From NCBI RefSeq assembly GCF_900302465.1, contig NZ_OMOR01000001.1:3665117-3729116 (forward strand): a DNA stretch of 64,000 bases, given 5' to 3'. Shown piece by piece: positions 1 to 9,602 of the stretch. How positions within the stretch are numbered: position 1 is the first letter of the stretch; each line of letters opens with the position of its first letter. The DNA comes from Ascidiaceihabitans donghaensis. Lineage in GTDB: Bacteria; Pseudomonadota; Alphaproteobacteria; Rhodobacterales; Rhodobacteraceae. The notes beneath the pieces are model-generated. The model saw only the letters and a program-made list of their open reading frames with translations, was not told the DNA's origin and made no database searches. Made by a program: the position numbers and the translations under genes.

Positions 1-1
1 G

Positions 2-184
2 CCGAATGGTGGTCGGTCTTACCGCGCCACCGTTTTGATCAAAGATCCGGCGTTGGATGCGCGGTCTTTGAACGTGGCACTGCAAACACGCGGAGGCACA
101 GCCCCTGCGGCGACAACCCGCGCCATCGAAGACGCTATTCTATCGCGTGCGCGGCAACTGCGCATCGCGGACAACAAGCTTTAA
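2..184 (+). CDS. C-terminal end of a DUF3576 domain protein (5' end outside window)
   Basis: The frame starting at base 2 is open to a TAA at 182-184 and gives 60 residues ending in AIEDAILSRARQLRIADNKL. The ending, with an acidic helix followed by an Arg-rich helix, fits the C-terminus of the DUF3576 outer-membrane-associated proteins that precede leuS in Rhodobacterales. It lies on the same strand as leuS with an 87-bp gap, so the two could be co-transcribed. The assignment rests on a short fragment plus gene order, and no function is known for the family. Confidence 0.65.
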   Translation, partial: PNGGRSYRATVLIKDPALDARSLNVALQTRGGTAPAATTRAIEDAILSRARQLRIADNKL

Positions 185-271
185 ATCAAAGCTGTTTCAC
201 CTTACACGATGCGCCGGGCCCTTTCGCCCGGCGTTTTGCTTTCCACCCCACACGTATATGGGACGACCCAC

Positions 272-2920
272 ATGGCCACTTACACACCCGCAGACATCGA
301 AGCCCGTTGGCAAACCGCCTGGGACAAAGCTGGCATTTTCACCGCCAAGCGCGACGAAACCAAGCCCAAGTATTACGTGCTGGAAATGTTCCCCTACCCC
401 TCGGGTCGCATCCACATGGGCCACGTGCGCAATTATACAATGGGCGACGTGATCGCGCGGTATAAGATGTCCACAGGTCACAACGTGTTGCACCCCATGG
501 GCTGGGACGCTTTCGGGATGCCCGCCGAAAACGCCGCCATGGCCATTGGCGGCCACCCCAAAGACTGGACATACGGCAACATCAAAGACATGCGCGGGCA
601 AATGAAACCGCTGGGCCTGTCCATCGACTGGTCCCGCGAATTTGCCACATGTGACCCCGAATACTACGGCCAACAGCAGGCCCTGTTCCTTGATTTCCTC
701 GAGGCAGGCCTGATTCACCGCAAGAACGCCCAAGTGAATTGGGACCCTGTCGACATGACTGTTCTGGCCAACGAACAAGTTATCGACGGCAAGGGCTGGC
801 GATCGGGTGCCGAGGTCGAAAAGCGCGACCTCACACAGTGGTTTTTCAAAATCTCTGATTATGCAGGTGAGCTGAACGAAGCCTTGCAAGGTCTTGAAAA
901 CTGGCCGGCCAAAGTCCGTTTGATGCAGGAAAACTGGATCGGCGAATCGCGCGGGTTGCAATTTGCCTTTTCGACCATCGATGCTCCGGACGGCTTTGAC
1001 CGGGTCGAAGTCTACACGACACGCCCAGACACACTGATGGGCGCGTCCTTTGTGGGCATATCGCCGGACCACCCGCTGGCCAAACAGCTTGAAAAAGACA
1101 ACGCCGACCTCGCGGCCTTCAACGCTGAATGTCGCAAGGGTGGCACCACCGCCGCTGAAATCGAAACCGCCGAGAAAATGGGTTTCGATACAGGCCTGCG
1201 CGTGCGCCATCCCTTTGATACCGATTGGGAATTGCCCGTCTATGTCGCCAACTTTATCCTGATGGATTACGGCACCGGCGCGATCTTTGGCTGTCCCGCG
1301 CATGATCAACGCGATATTGAATTTGCACGGAAGTACGAGTTGCCAGTGCTTCCAGTGTTTGGGATTCCTGAAGCTGCTCGTGACCACGATCTTCCTGATG
1401 AGCTATTCGAAGACTCCAGTTGGTATGAAAAAGAAATTCGTAGTCCGTCGGAAAGCCATCCGCCATCATATGAGCTTTATGAACGCATAGTTGGAACCGC
1501 ATTTACACCAGCGAAAACAGAAGAGGTGCTGTACCTTCGAGGATTCGCTGGGGAAGAATTGCAAACAGGCGAAGAGGCGATCGCAGCCGCCATTGATTTC
1601 TGCGAGGCCAAAGGCGTGGGCCAAGGCGTCACCAAATACCGCCTGCGCGATTGGGGCCTGTCGCGCCAACGCTATTGGGGCGCGCCGATTCCTGTGGTGC
1701 ATTGCGATGCTTGCGGCGTCGTGCCGGAAAAGAAAGAAAACCTGCCGGTCGAACTGCCTTATGACGTGGAATTCGACACGCCGGGCAACCCGCTTGACCG
1801 CCACCCCACATGGCGCGACGTGTCGTGTCCGTCTTGCGGTGCGCCTGCCAAGCGCGAAACCGACACGATGGACACATTTGTCGATTCGTCGTGGTATTTC
1901 GCCCGTTTCACGTCGCCACGCGCCGACACACCAACCGTGGCAGAGGACGCCGCCTATTGGATGAACGTCGATCAATATATCGGCGGGATTGAGCACGCGA
2001 TCTTGCACCTGCTCTATTCCCGCTTCTTCGCGCGTGCGATGCAGATCACGGGACACCTGCCGCAAAGCGCGATTGAACCCTTCGACGCGCTGTTCACCCA
2101 AGGCATGGTGACACACGAGATATACGAGACACGCGACGACAAAGATCGTCCCGTTTATCACCTGCCCGAAGACGTCACAGACGGCAAACTGGCCGACGGC
2201 ACCGAGGTGAAAATCACCCCCTCCGCCAAAATGTCCAAATCCAAGAAGAACGTGGTCGACCCGCTTGGCATTATCGCAAGCTATGGCGCCGACACCGCGC
2301 GTTGGTTCGTTTTGTCCGATTCGCCCCCAGAACGGGACGTTGAATGGACAGCATCGGGGGCGGAAGCCGCCTACAAACATCTCAACCGCGTCTGGAACAT
2401 CTGCGACCGGATCGGCGCGATGGACAAGGATGCGGCAGGGAAAGGCGACGAAGATCTGCTGAAAACCATGCACAAAACCATCCACGATGTGACGATGGGC
2501 GTCGAAAGCTTCGGGTTTAATGCGGCCATCGCGAAACTTTACGCGTTCACCGCAGCCTTGCAAAAGTCCAAAGCCAGCCACGCGGCACAACGCGAAGCGG
2601 TCATGACGTTGGCGCAACTGATGGCCCCCATGACGCCGCATCTTGCGGAAGACATCTGGGCACATCAAGGTGGTGAAGGGCTGGTCACAACCGCCCCATG
2701 GCCCAAAGCCGACGAAAAAATGTTGGTCGATGACACCGTGACCCTGCCGATCCAAGTGAACGGCAAACGGCGCGGCGAAATCGAAGTGCCCGCAGACATG
2801 CCCAAAGACGAGGTTGAAAAGATCGCCTTGGCCAGCCAAGCTGTGCAAAAGGCCTTAGACGGTGGACAGCCCAAAAAGGTGATCGTTGTGCCGGGACGGA
2901 TTGTGAATGTGGTCGTTTAA
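272..2920 (+). CDS. leuS: leucyl-tRNA synthetase
   Basis: Cytoplasmic class I aminoacyl-tRNA synthetase that charges tRNA-Leu. It has 882 residues against about 850 for typical bacterial enzymes. Visible motifs: HMGH (the HIGH box) at residues 48-51, TTRPDT and GCPAHDQRD of the CP1 editing domain, LSRQRYWG, and KMSKSKKN at about 653. The start at 272 ([13 protein letters not shown]) is preferred over an in-frame ATG at 209, because the 21 residues between them do not look like LeuRS. The stretch from about 1325 to 1560 is odd: it is visibly more AT-rich than its flanks and encodes about 40 extra residues inside the editing region, before the conserved [10 protein letters not shown]. The 3' end overlaps lptE by 14 bp, indicating translational coupling. 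The identity is certain; the effect of the insertion is unknown. Confidence 0.97.
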   Translation: MATYTPADIEARWQTAWDKAGIFTAKRDETKPKYYVLEMFPYPSGRIHMGHVRNYTMGDVIARYKMSTGHNVLHPMGWDAFGMPAENAAMAIGGHPKDWTYGNIKDMRGQMKPLGLSIDWSREFATCDPEYYGQQQALFLDFLEAGLIHRKNAQVNWDPVDMTVLANEQVIDGKGWRSGAEVEKRDLTQWFFKISDYAGELNEALQGLENWPAKVRLMQENWIGESRGLQFAFSTIDAPDGFDRVEVYTTRPDTLMGASFVGISPDHPLAKQLEKDNADLAAFNAECRKGGTTAAEIETAEKMGFDTGLRVRHPFDTDWELPVYVANFILMDYGTGAIFGCPAHDQRDIEFARKYELPVLPVFGIPEAARDHDLPDELFEDSSWYEKEIRSPSESHPPSYELYERIVGTAFTPAKTEEVLYLRGFAGEELQTGEEAIAAAIDFCEAKGVGQGVTKYRLRDWGLSRQRYWGAPIPVVHCDACGVVPEKKENLPVELPYDVEFDTPGNPLDRHPTWRDVSCPSCGAPAKRETDTMDTFVDSSWYFARFTSPRADTPTVAEDAAYWMNVDQYIGGIEHAILHLLYSRFFARAMQITGHLPQSAIEPFDALFTQGMVTHEIYETRDDKDRPVYHLPEDVTDGKLADGTEVKITPSAKMSKSKKNVVDPLGIIASYGADTARWFVLSDSPPERDVEWTASGAEAAYKHLNRVWNICDRIGAMDKDAAGKGDEDLLKTMHKTIHDVTMGVESFGFNAAIAKLYAFTAALQKSKASHAAQREAVMTLAQLMAPMTPHLAEDIWAHQGGEGLVTTAPWPKADEKMLVDDTVTLPIQVNGKRRGEIEVPADMPKDEVEKIALASQAVQKALDGGQPKKVIVVPGRIVNVVV

Positions 2921-3389
2921 AACAGCGCAGATATTGCTTGTCGCAGCTTTGCCATTGGCGTCTTGCGGGTTCACGCCCGTGTATGGGCCGGACGGGGTCG
3001 GTACTCAGTTACAAAACCGGGTGCTGGTCGATGAACCCCTGACGCGCAACGGCTATCTGATCACCCGGCAACTGGAAACGCGGTTGGGGCGCACAAATGA
3101 CGCGGCTTTTGCCCTATCCGTGACAGTCAAAACGCAAGAAGTGTCGCTGGCCATTGACGCCGATGGCGTGATTGAACGCTACAACCTGATCGGGACGGCA
3201 GATTATACGTTGATCAACAAAAGCACGGGCGCGATTGCAGCATCCGGGCAAGTCGAAAGTTTCACAGGGTATTCTGCGACAGGCACGCCTGTGGCGGCTT
3301 TGGCTGCGGAACGGGACGCCAGTGAACGATTGATGGTGATTTTAGGCGACAAGCTTGTAGCCGAATTGCAAACACAGGCCTCCTTGTGA
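2907..3389 (+). CDS. lptE: LPS-assembly lipoprotein LptE
   Basis: Outer-membrane lipoprotein that plugs the LptD barrel and helps insert lipopolysaccharide into the outer leaflet. The 160-residue product opens with a short hydrophobic signal and a lipobox LASC with Cys20 as the lipidation site, followed by GFTPVYG, the usual LptE opening. Alternating beta-strand-like segments fill the rest. It overlaps leuS by 14 bp and shares GTGA with holA, so leuS-lptE-holA is one translationally coupled unit, a gene order common in alphaproteobacteria. Confidence 0.88.
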   Translation: MWSFKTAQILLVAALPLASCGFTPVYGPDGVGTQLQNRVLVDEPLTRNGYLITRQLETRLGRTNDAAFALSVTVKTQEVSLAIDADGVIERYNLIGTADYTLINKSTGAIAASGQVESFTGYSATGTPVAALAAERDASERLMVILGDKLVAELQTQASL

Positions 3390-4387
3390 AGCTGAACGGC
3401 GGACAGGCAACCGGTTATTTCTCAAAGCCCGAAACCGACAAAACGGGATTGCTGATTTACGGATCAGACCCCATGCGTGTGGCTTTGAAGCGCCAAGAGG
3501 TGATCGCGGCGCTGATCGGTCCCCAAGGCGAAGAGGAAATGCGGCTGACGCGAATCCCTGCAGGCGACTTGCGCAAAGAGCCTGCCCTGTTGATGGACGC
3601 GATCAAGGCTATTGGCTTTTTCCCGGGCCCCCGCGTCGCATTTGTCGAAGACGCCAACAGCTATGTGGATGCCACAATCATTGACGCTTTGGACAACTGG
3701 CAGTCGGGGGACGCGCAAATCGTCGTGACAGCGGGGGCGCTGAAGCCAACGTCAAAGACACGCAAAGCGTTTGAAAGCCACCGCAACGCCTATGCTGTCG
3801 GCATCTACGACAACCCGCCCACGCGGCAAGAAATTGAAGCGGCCTTGCAAGCCTCTGGCCTGCAAGTGCCTCAAGGTGACGTAATGGCGGTGCTGAGTGA
3901 TCTGGCGCAGGCTTTGGATCCGGGCGATTTCCGCCAAACGCTGGAAAAAATCACTCTGTATAAATGGAACGACCCCGAACCACTCAGCGCGGATGACGTG
4001 GCGGCGTGCGCCCCTACGTCGACAGAAGCAGACATCGACGACATCCTGATGGTGGTGGCCGATGCAAAAGCAGATCAGATCGGCCCGGTTTTGGCAAAGC
4101 TACAAGCGCAGGGGGTGAACGCCGTTTCACTGTGCATCGGCGCTATGCGTCATTTCCGTTCAATGCACAAAGTGGTTTGTGACACGACAGGGCGCCCCAA
4201 CATCTGGGGGCCAAACAAGGACCGGATCATCGCGCAAGCCCGGCGATGGGGGCCTTTCAAGCTGGAGACGGCGCTGACTGTGCTGACAGACACCGACCTG
4301 CAACTTAGGTCCGCGGGCCAAAATGCGCCGGCCATGGCGCTGGTGGAACGCGCTTTCATCCGCTTGGCTATGTTGGGCGCGCGCTAG
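3386..4387 (+). CDS. holA: DNA polymerase III subunit delta
   Basis: Clamp-loader delta subunit, which opens the beta sliding clamp during replication. It has 333 residues, a normal length for the family. The N-terminal part (GLLIYGSDPMRVALKRQEV) is the degenerate P-loop-like AAA+ start typical of HolA, and the C-terminal third carries the helical collar region. The GTG start at 3386 overlaps the lptE stop as GTGA, supporting coupled translation. No neighbouring clamp-loader genes are present, as usual for holA. Confidence 0.92.
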   Translation: MKLNGGQATGYFSKPETDKTGLLIYGSDPMRVALKRQEVIAALIGPQGEEEMRLTRIPAGDLRKEPALLMDAIKAIGFFPGPRVAFVEDANSYVDATIIDALDNWQSGDAQIVVTAGALKPTSKTRKAFESHRNAYAVGIYDNPPTRQEIEAALQASGLQVPQGDVMAVLSDLAQALDPGDFRQTLEKITLYKWNDPEPLSADDVAACAPTSTEADIDDILMVVADAKADQIGPVLAKLQAQGVNAVSLCIGAMRHFRSMHKVVCDTTGRPNIWGPNKDRIIAQARRWGPFKLETALTVLTDTDLQLRSAGQNAPAMALVERAFIRLAMLGAR

Positions 4388-4402
4388 GCTCAGAACCCGT
4401 TA

Positions 4403-4421
4403 AACTTTTTCCCGAAAAGTT
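4403..4421. terminator. Perfect inverted repeat after holA, possible weak bidirectional terminator
   Basis: AACTTTT and AAAAGTT form a perfect 7-bp stem around a 5-base loop, 15 bp after the holA stop and between two convergent genes. The stem is AT-rich and has no clear T run after it, so termination activity is uncertain. Confidence 0.35.
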
Positions 4422-4497
4422 CCGGGGCAGATGCGCCGCACCGAGGGCAAAGCCCCAAATTGAACGACGCAAATATAGCTACACCAGAGAAGCATTT

Positions 4498-4926
4498 TCA
4501 AGCAGGCGGTGCAAACATCGCCATCAATTCTGCGCCTGTGAATTGTTCGGTTTTTTCCGCAAAACTGTATCCATCCGGTTTGCTATCAATGAAAACTTCG
4601 CCCTTCAGATCGATACCAGATGTATCATCCAACGCCCCCATGGCCACGTGGTAGGTGCCGCTGTGTGGGCCGGGGGATGTGATTCGATAGAACAAGCTGC
4701 TGCCACATGTGCGACAAAACCCGCGCTCAGCCCACTCTGACGATGCAAAATGCGTGATGTTTCCCGCACCTTCGATGGACATGTTGTCAGGGGCAACTTC
4801 GATGCCAAGATATACGCCGCCGGACCATTTACGGCACATGTCGCAATGACATGCCCCTGTGTCCGTAACGTCAGAGGCAATTTTAAAAGTGACAGCGCCG
4901 CATAAGCAGCTTCCGGATCGAGACAT
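4498..4926 (-). CDS. GFA family (glutathione-dependent formaldehyde-activating enzyme-like) zinc protein
   Basis: Small 142-residue protein of the GFA / CENP-V fold, which binds zinc through cysteines. Visible ligand candidates are C7 and C9 (SCLCGAV), C26, C28 and C31 (ACHCDMC), and C71 and C74 (FCRTCGSS), the canonical spacing for the family. Most family members have no proven enzymatic role, so the name should not be read as formaldehyde activation. A good ribosome binding site (CAGGAG) lies 8 bases before the ATG. It stands alone, convergent with holA and on the same strand as the flavoprotein gene. Confidence 0.9.
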   Translation of the reverse strand: MSRSGSCLCGAVTFKIASDVTDTGACHCDMCRKWSGGVYLGIEVAPDNMSIEGAGNITHFASSEWAERGFCRTCGSSLFYRITSPGPHSGTYHVAMGALDDTSGIDLKGEVFIDSKPDGYSFAEKTEQFTGAELMAMFAPPA

Positions 4927-5015
4927 TAGCGTAACTCCTGTTTTGGATCATGGTCACGGTAAGACATATCCCACCATCTTGCCAATTTCTGACAGGATCA
5001 CCCCAGAAACAAGGT

Positions 5016-6203
5016 TTACAACAGCCCCAGCCGCTGTGCGGCGGCTTGCCCGGCCCAACGGCCTGTCGCAAAGCATCCGGTCAAAAGGTATCCGCCCGTC
5101 GGAGCATCCCAATCAACCATTTCACCAGCACAAAAGACACCTGGCATGGACTTTAGCATCAGACCGTTATCCAAGGCGTTCCATGCAATACCGCCATGTG
5201 TGGAAATAGCTTGATCCATGGGGCGCAAGCCCGCGTGGGCCACTGGCAAATTCTTGATCAACGCCGCCAAAGCAACAGCATTCTGTGGCACTGGCCTAGA
5301 CCATTCCTGCAACATCGCAATCTTGACGGAAGACAACCGCAGCGCTTTGCGCAGATGGTTTGAAAGGCTGGCCTTTCCACGCTTTTTGGACAGACGTTCT
5401 GCAATTTGCGCAGCATCCATATCAGGTATCAGGTCGACAAACAGCGACGTAGACGCATCAATGTGCCGCGCCAAAGGATACAGGCCCCCACCTTCAAGTC
5501 CATGAGCAGACACAACAGCTTCACCGCGGCTATGGGTTCCGTTTACTGTCCATTTGACAGCCTTTATTGGTGCGCCGAAGTGGCGCTGCATGTGCGTGGA
5601 CCAATCAACCGAAACGCCAACATTGGATGCACCGAAGGGTATCACAGGAACATCACGATCCTTCAGCATGTTTGCCCAGGCACCGTCCGACCCCAATCGC
5701 GCCCAACTGGCCCCGCCCAGCGCCAAAATTGTGACATCAGGCTGCATAAATTGCGCCTCCTGCGGAGGGTCAAAAACAAGCGCTCCTGCGTCATCCCAGC
5801 CCTGCCACCGCGCCCGTGTGACACGCCGCACCCCAAGCGCATCCAAACGCGCGAACCACGCCCGCAACAGCGGTGATGCCTTCATCGCCTCAGGAAACAC
5901 CCGCCCCGAACTGCCCGTGAAAACTGGTTGTTGCAAACGTTTGGCCCACGCCTGAATGGCCTTGGAATCAAAGTCCGCAATCATAGGTTCCAAGCGATCT
6001 GCAGCCTCGTAGAACCGTGGCAACAGCCTTTCCAAAGGCGCATCCGTTGTCAGGTTCAATCCCGACTTGCCCGCCATCAAGAATTTGCGCCCCATGGAAG
6101 GTTTCGCATCAAAAACAGTCACCTGTGCGCCGGCCTGCGCCAACACTTCGGCAGCCATTAACCCCGCAGGACCGCCGCCAATGATGCTGGCGCGCACGCT
6201 CAT
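5016..6203 (-). CDS. NAD(P)/FAD-dependent oxidoreductase, TIGR03862/HI0933-type flavoprotein
   Basis: Predicted FAD-binding flavoprotein of 395 residues. The N-terminal Rossmann signature GGGPAG (about residues 8-13) is followed by a hydrophobic helix and the acidic end of strand 2 (VTVFDA), then GRKFLMAGKSGLNLT, typical of the HI0933 family. The C-terminus has CAGEMVDWDAPTGGYLL, the second FAD-contact region. The ATG at 6203 overlaps the stop of the MscS gene as ATGA, which decides the start and shows coupling with the channel gene. Substrate unknown. Confidence 0.87.
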   Translation of the reverse strand: MSVRASIIGGGPAGLMAAEVLAQAGAQVTVFDAKPSMGRKFLMAGKSGLNLTTDAPLERLLPRFYEAADRLEPMIADFDSKAIQAWAKRLQQPVFTGSSGRVFPEAMKASPLLRAWFARLDALGVRRVTRARWQGWDDAGALVFDPPQEAQFMQPDVTILALGGASWARLGSDGAWANMLKDRDVPVIPFGASNVGVSVDWSTHMQRHFGAPIKAVKWTVNGTHSRGEAVVSAHGLEGGGLYPLARHIDASTSLFVDLIPDMDAAQIAERLSKKRGKASLSNHLRKALRLSSVKIAMLQEWSRPVPQNAVALAALIKNLPVAHAGLRPMDQAISTHGGIAWNALDNGLMLKSMPGVFCAGEMVDWDAPTGGYLLTGCFATGRWAGQAAAQRLGLL

Positions 6204-7534
6204 GTCTCGATCTTCGGCACAGCGCCTTTGAATTCTACAACACGGTGCGGGTAAGGAATTTGGATGCCGTTGTCTTTCAAAGCATTCCACACAATGAACA
6301 GTACTTGGGATTTGTATTTATGCTGCCCGTCGTCGATGCCATTGACCCAAAACTCGACCGTAAAGTCGATGCCGCTGTCGCCAAAGCCGACCAATTCGCA
6401 GTCTGCGGGATAGGGCTCATTCAACACATCGGGATGCGCCGCCACAGCGGCGTTGATGATGTCGGGCACTATGTTGATGTCTGTGTCGTAGCTGACGGAA
6501 AACGGCGCCTCATAGCGGTTGGCTGACCCTGAATCCGAATAATTCACCACCCGCGTCGTAATGAAATCTTCGTTTGGCACGACAATCCAGCGCCCATCGA
6601 AGGTTTCCAAGATCGCGGCCCGGGCTGTCATACGCACAATCGTGCCAGCTTCGCCGCCGTCCAATTCCACGTAGTCACCGACGGTGGCTTGCCCTTCCAC
6701 CAACAAAATCACGCCGGAAATGAAGTTGGACGCGATCTTTTGCAGACCAAACCCAAGACCCACACCAATGGCCCCTCCAAGGACGGCCAAGGCGCTTAAG
6801 TTGATCCCCATGATGTTCATCAACAGCAGGAAGGCGACACCAAAGATAATGAACTCTACTGATTTTACAGCCAGTTGCCGAATAGATGGCCGCATTTCCT
6901 CTTGTTTGGAAATGAAGTTGGTGGACTGCTCGTTTGACCAACGGCCCAACCAGAACAACAAGGCCCCCGCGATCAACCCACGCACAAGCGCCATGACCGA
7001 AAACGAGATATTTCCCAGCTGCACGGTCATAGCCGATAATTGTGTCTGCGCCACATCCAGCATTCCCAAAGCGTACAGACCTGCGATGGGCAAAAAGACA
7101 TATTTCCCGATCAGCTTCAGGAAGGAATCTGTGATGATGTCGCGCACAAGGGCCCGCACCGCCAAGAACAAAAACACACGCTTTCCGAAGGCAATCACAG
7201 CACCGCTGTCGAACAACGATCGCACAATGCTTTCACCGATTCCGGTGAACACATACGCCATCAATGGCAGTAAAAGCGGCAAAAATCCCATAACAAAGCG
7301 GCGCGGCGTCGCAAGCAAATGTGTGCTATCGCCGGGGTCCAGAACACGCACCAACAATGGCCGCAATTTTCGTGTGACCATAAGCGCTGCAAAATACGCA
7401 ACCACCAGTAAACCGAACTGGGACCAGGCCGCCGGACTAAGCAACCACGACGCCGCCAATTCCCACCCTGCTTCGATGTATCCTGCCACTTGCACGACGA
7501 TTTCAGGTTGCCCCGACAGATCAATCCCAAACAT
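6200..7534 (-). CDS. MscS-family mechanosensitive ion channel
   Basis: Inner-membrane small-conductance mechanosensitive channel, 444 residues, larger than E. coli MscS (286) because of extra N-terminal membrane helices. Several hydrophobic segments fill roughly the first 230 residues. The pore-lining helix and following beta domain show the family pattern: a Gly/Ala-rich stretch (VGLGFGLQKIASNFISG), then VGDYVELDGGEAGTIV and the RWIVVPNEDFI region. It presumably relieves osmotic downshock. A ribosome binding site AAAGG lies 7 bases before the ATG. It is the first gene of a two-gene unit with the flavoprotein; the functional link is not obvious. Confidence 0.92.
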   Translation of the reverse strand: MFGIDLSGQPEIVVQVAGYIEAGWELAASWLLSPAAWSQFGLLVVAYFAALMVTRKLRPLLVRVLDPGDSTHLLATPRRFVMGFLPLLLPLMAYVFTGIGESIVRSLFDSGAVIAFGKRVFLFLAVRALVRDIITDSFLKLIGKYVFLPIAGLYALGMLDVAQTQLSAMTVQLGNISFSVMALVRGLIAGALLFWLGRWSNEQSTNFISKQEEMRPSIRQLAVKSVEFIIFGVAFLLLMNIMGINLSALAVLGGAIGVGLGFGLQKIASNFISGVILLVEGQATVGDYVELDGGEAGTIVRMTARAAILETFDGRWIVVPNEDFITTRVVNYSDSGSANRYEAPFSVSYDTDINIVPDIINAAVAAHPDVLNEPYPADCELVGFGDSGIDFTVEFWVNGIDDGQHKYKSQVLFIVWNALKDNGIQIPYPHRVVEFKGAVPKIET

Positions 7535-7601
7535 GGTGCACCTTTTGTTATCCTACGGAAGTGTTCGATCTGTCATGCAGAAGACGCAGCTTTAGCGCAA
7601 G

Positions 7602-8093
7602 TTAAAGCTCGCAGCGCTTGAGACGTGCCAGCACAGACGCGGAGGTTTCTGTACCGCGTGCTTTGGCCAGAACAAGGGCCATCTTTGGGCCAAGCGCTGT
7701 GACAGACATTCCCAACAAATCACACCCAGCGTACCCCCATGCCCGAACCATTGACTTTGGCGAGGCAACAGCGGCCATCACAAGGGTTTCCGTATATCCA
7801 ACGCCACCGACGGGTATCCCAAGACGCGGCAACATTTGCAAAACATGCAGCTGTGCGGGCCAAGTGGTCGCACGGGACCCCGCACGGATCACTCCAATTG
7901 GATCAACGACGCCATGCCCCTGTTCCAATGCGTGTTTGATCAACCACGTGGCCCCGTCTGCCCGTTCCGGGTTCTGCGCAATACGGATCAAATCCAGCAT
8001 GTAAGTGGCACGGCTGCAAAACGTCCCGTGCACCGCCAAAATAGCGTCACGCGACTTGCAGTCCCATGCGGCTATGGCGTCCTCAAGGGTCAT
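7602..8093 (-). CDS. Hypothetical protein, third gene of SDR / enoyl-CoA hydratase operon
   Basis: A 163-residue protein I do not recognise. The start at 8093 is set by an ATGA overlap with the enoyl-CoA hydratase stop. The sequence is rich in helices and Cys/Gly, with segments such as TWPAQLHVLQML and GVGYTETLVMAAV; there is no signal peptide and no clear membrane helix. Translational coupling to an SDR and a crotonase-fold protein suggests an accessory role in the same acyl-CoA or alcohol metabolism, but this is inference from position only. Confidence 0.7.
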   Translation of the reverse strand: MTLEDAIAAWDCKSRDAILAVHGTFCSRATYMLDLIRIAQNPERADGATWLIKHALEQGHGVVDPIGVIRAGSRATTWPAQLHVLQMLPRLGIPVGGVGYTETLVMAAVASPKSMVRAWGYAGCDLLGMSVTALGPKMALVLAKARGTETSASVLARLKRCEL

Positions 8094-8701
8094 GCCCCCT
8101 GACACATGTCTTTGATCCCCTTCGCAATTTCGGGTTTGGCCGCAACCGTATCCGCGCACAGGGCTTGGGCCGCTTCCAGCACATCACCATCTATGATCCG
8201 GTCGATCAGGCCAAAGGACAAAGCTTCGGGCGCTTCGATTTTTTGCCCACCCATCAAGATCAGCTTGGTGCGTGCAGGCCCGATCAACGCCGCCATGCGC
8301 TTGGGATCAGAAGGTTGCGGCAGAAAGCCCAGCTTCATCACGGGATAGAAAAACTTGGCCCCCGGCACGGCGATCCGCATATCACAGGCCAAGGCCATCC
8401 CCATCGCACCGCCCGCCAACGTGCCGTTCAACGCGGCAATCGTCAGGCCAGGCAAACGTGCAATCGCCCCTGACAAGCGTTCCCATACATCCGAAACAGC
8501 CAGCCCCGCCCGCGCTTCATCCAGATCGGCGCCGGCGCTGAACACGCGCCCTTCACCCGTCAGAACAAAGGCCTGCGCGTCTTGGGCGCTTTCGGCGATT
8601 TCAGCCAGTTCGGTCAACATCGCAAGGGTCAATGAATTGGCTTTTTCAGGGCGGTTGATCTTAACGATCCAAATGCCACCATCTTTTTGAAGCTCGATCA
8701 T
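8090..8701 (-). CDS. Enoyl-CoA hydratase/isomerase family protein (short form)
   Basis: Crotonase-fold protein of 203 residues, about 50 shorter than typical enoyl-CoA hydratases; the C-terminal helical part is reduced. Visible family features: NRPEKANSL near the N-terminus, the oxyanion-hole loop SAGADLDE, and the second oxyanion segment LAGGAMGMALACD. The Glu pair of classical hydratases is not obvious in the second segment, so hydratase activity is uncertain and isomerase or hydrolase activity is possible. It overlaps both neighbours as ATGA, so it sits in the middle of a tightly coupled three-gene operon. Confidence 0.83.
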   Translation of the reverse strand: MIELQKDGGIWIVKINRPEKANSLTLAMLTELAEIAESAQDAQAFVLTGEGRVFSAGADLDEARAGLAVSDVWERLSGAIARLPGLTIAALNGTLAGGAMGMALACDMRIAVPGAKFFYPVMKLGFLPQPSDPKRMAALIGPARTKLILMGGQKIEAPEALSFGLIDRIIDGDVLEAAQALCADTVAAKPEIAKGIKDMCQGA

Positions 8702-9447
8702 GCCAAGCCCACCGCGTCCCGAATGGCATCATCGCGCAACGATATTTCCTGTCCGCAATATGCGTCAGCTTGTGTGCTGCACATCCATAGCAACGCTTTA
8801 GCTGGCCAATCTGCCGGAATGTGATCTTCCCATGCCAATTGGCTGACTGGATTGATTCCCGATGCTTTGATTTCGCGCTGCATTTGCGTGGCGACAGTGC
8901 CCGGGGACAGCCCGATCGCACGAATACCTTCCGCACCGTTTTCCTTGTCCACGCATTGCGTCAGCATCGCAACCGCCGCTTTGGATGCGCAATAATGGCT
9001 CCAGGCTTCAACCGGACCATGGGCTGCACCCGAACTGATGGTCAAAATGCTGCCACCACCGGCCTTTTGCATCACAGGCAAAGCCGCCCGCATGCCGTTG
9101 AACACACCTTTCAGATTGATATCGATGACATGGGACCATGCATCTGGATCGGCATTGGCCAGATGGGCCACCGGTTCAATGACGCCCGCATTATTGATCA
9201 ACACGTCCAAACCACCAAAGGCTGCGATCGTGGCATTCACAGCCGCTTCGACTTCCCAGTAGCGCGATACGTCGCATGGAATGGCGATGGCCTGCGCCCC
9301 GATTTCACCCGCGACTTCGCCAATGGCATCTGCACTGCGCGCCAACAGGGCCACATTGGCCCCGGCGCCTGCGAACACACGCGCAGCTTCTGCCCCGATG
9401 CCACGGCTTGCGCCGGTGATCATCACTGTTTTTCCTGTCATATCCAT
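8698..9447 (-). CDS. SDR family NAD(P)-dependent oxidoreductase
   Basis: Short-chain dehydrogenase/reductase of 249 residues. It shows the cofactor motif TGASRGIG at residues 11-18, the NNAG motif, the catalytic Ser in SSGAAHG and the YCASK (YxxxK) pair. Substrate not predictable. The start at 9447 is preferred because AAAGGAAAG sits 7 bases upstream; the extra in-frame ATGs further upstream lack a site. It is the first gene of the operon with the crotonase-like protein and the 163-residue protein, which hints at acyl-CoA or hydroxyacyl metabolism. Confidence 0.88.
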   Translation of the reverse strand: MDMTGKTVMITGASRGIGAEAARVFAGAGANVALLARSADAIGEVAGEIGAQAIAIPCDVSRYWEVEAAVNATIAAFGGLDVLINNAGVIEPVAHLANADPDAWSHVIDINLKGVFNGMRAALPVMQKAGGGSILTISSGAAHGPVEAWSHYCASKAAVAMLTQCVDKENGAEGIRAIGLSPGTVATQMQREIKASGINPVSQLAWEDHIPADWPAKALLWMCSTQADAYCGQEISLRDDAIRDAVGLA

Positions 9448-9602
9448 AACGGGTCTTTCCTTTGTCATGCTTAAGCGCATTGGTAATGGGCGACACTCCG
9501 CGCGTCCAGAGCACCGGCTTTCAAGGTGGGTAATTCCCCCCCTTGACCATGCTGCTGCAGTGCGAAACCATGGTGCATCCCAGTTTTACAGGAATTTGCC
9601 CC

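Noticed and set aside
1466..2848. Open frame of 460 codons on the minus strand opposite leuS
   Set aside because: Antisense shadow in a GC-rich gene; His/Gly/Val-rich composition typical of artefacts.
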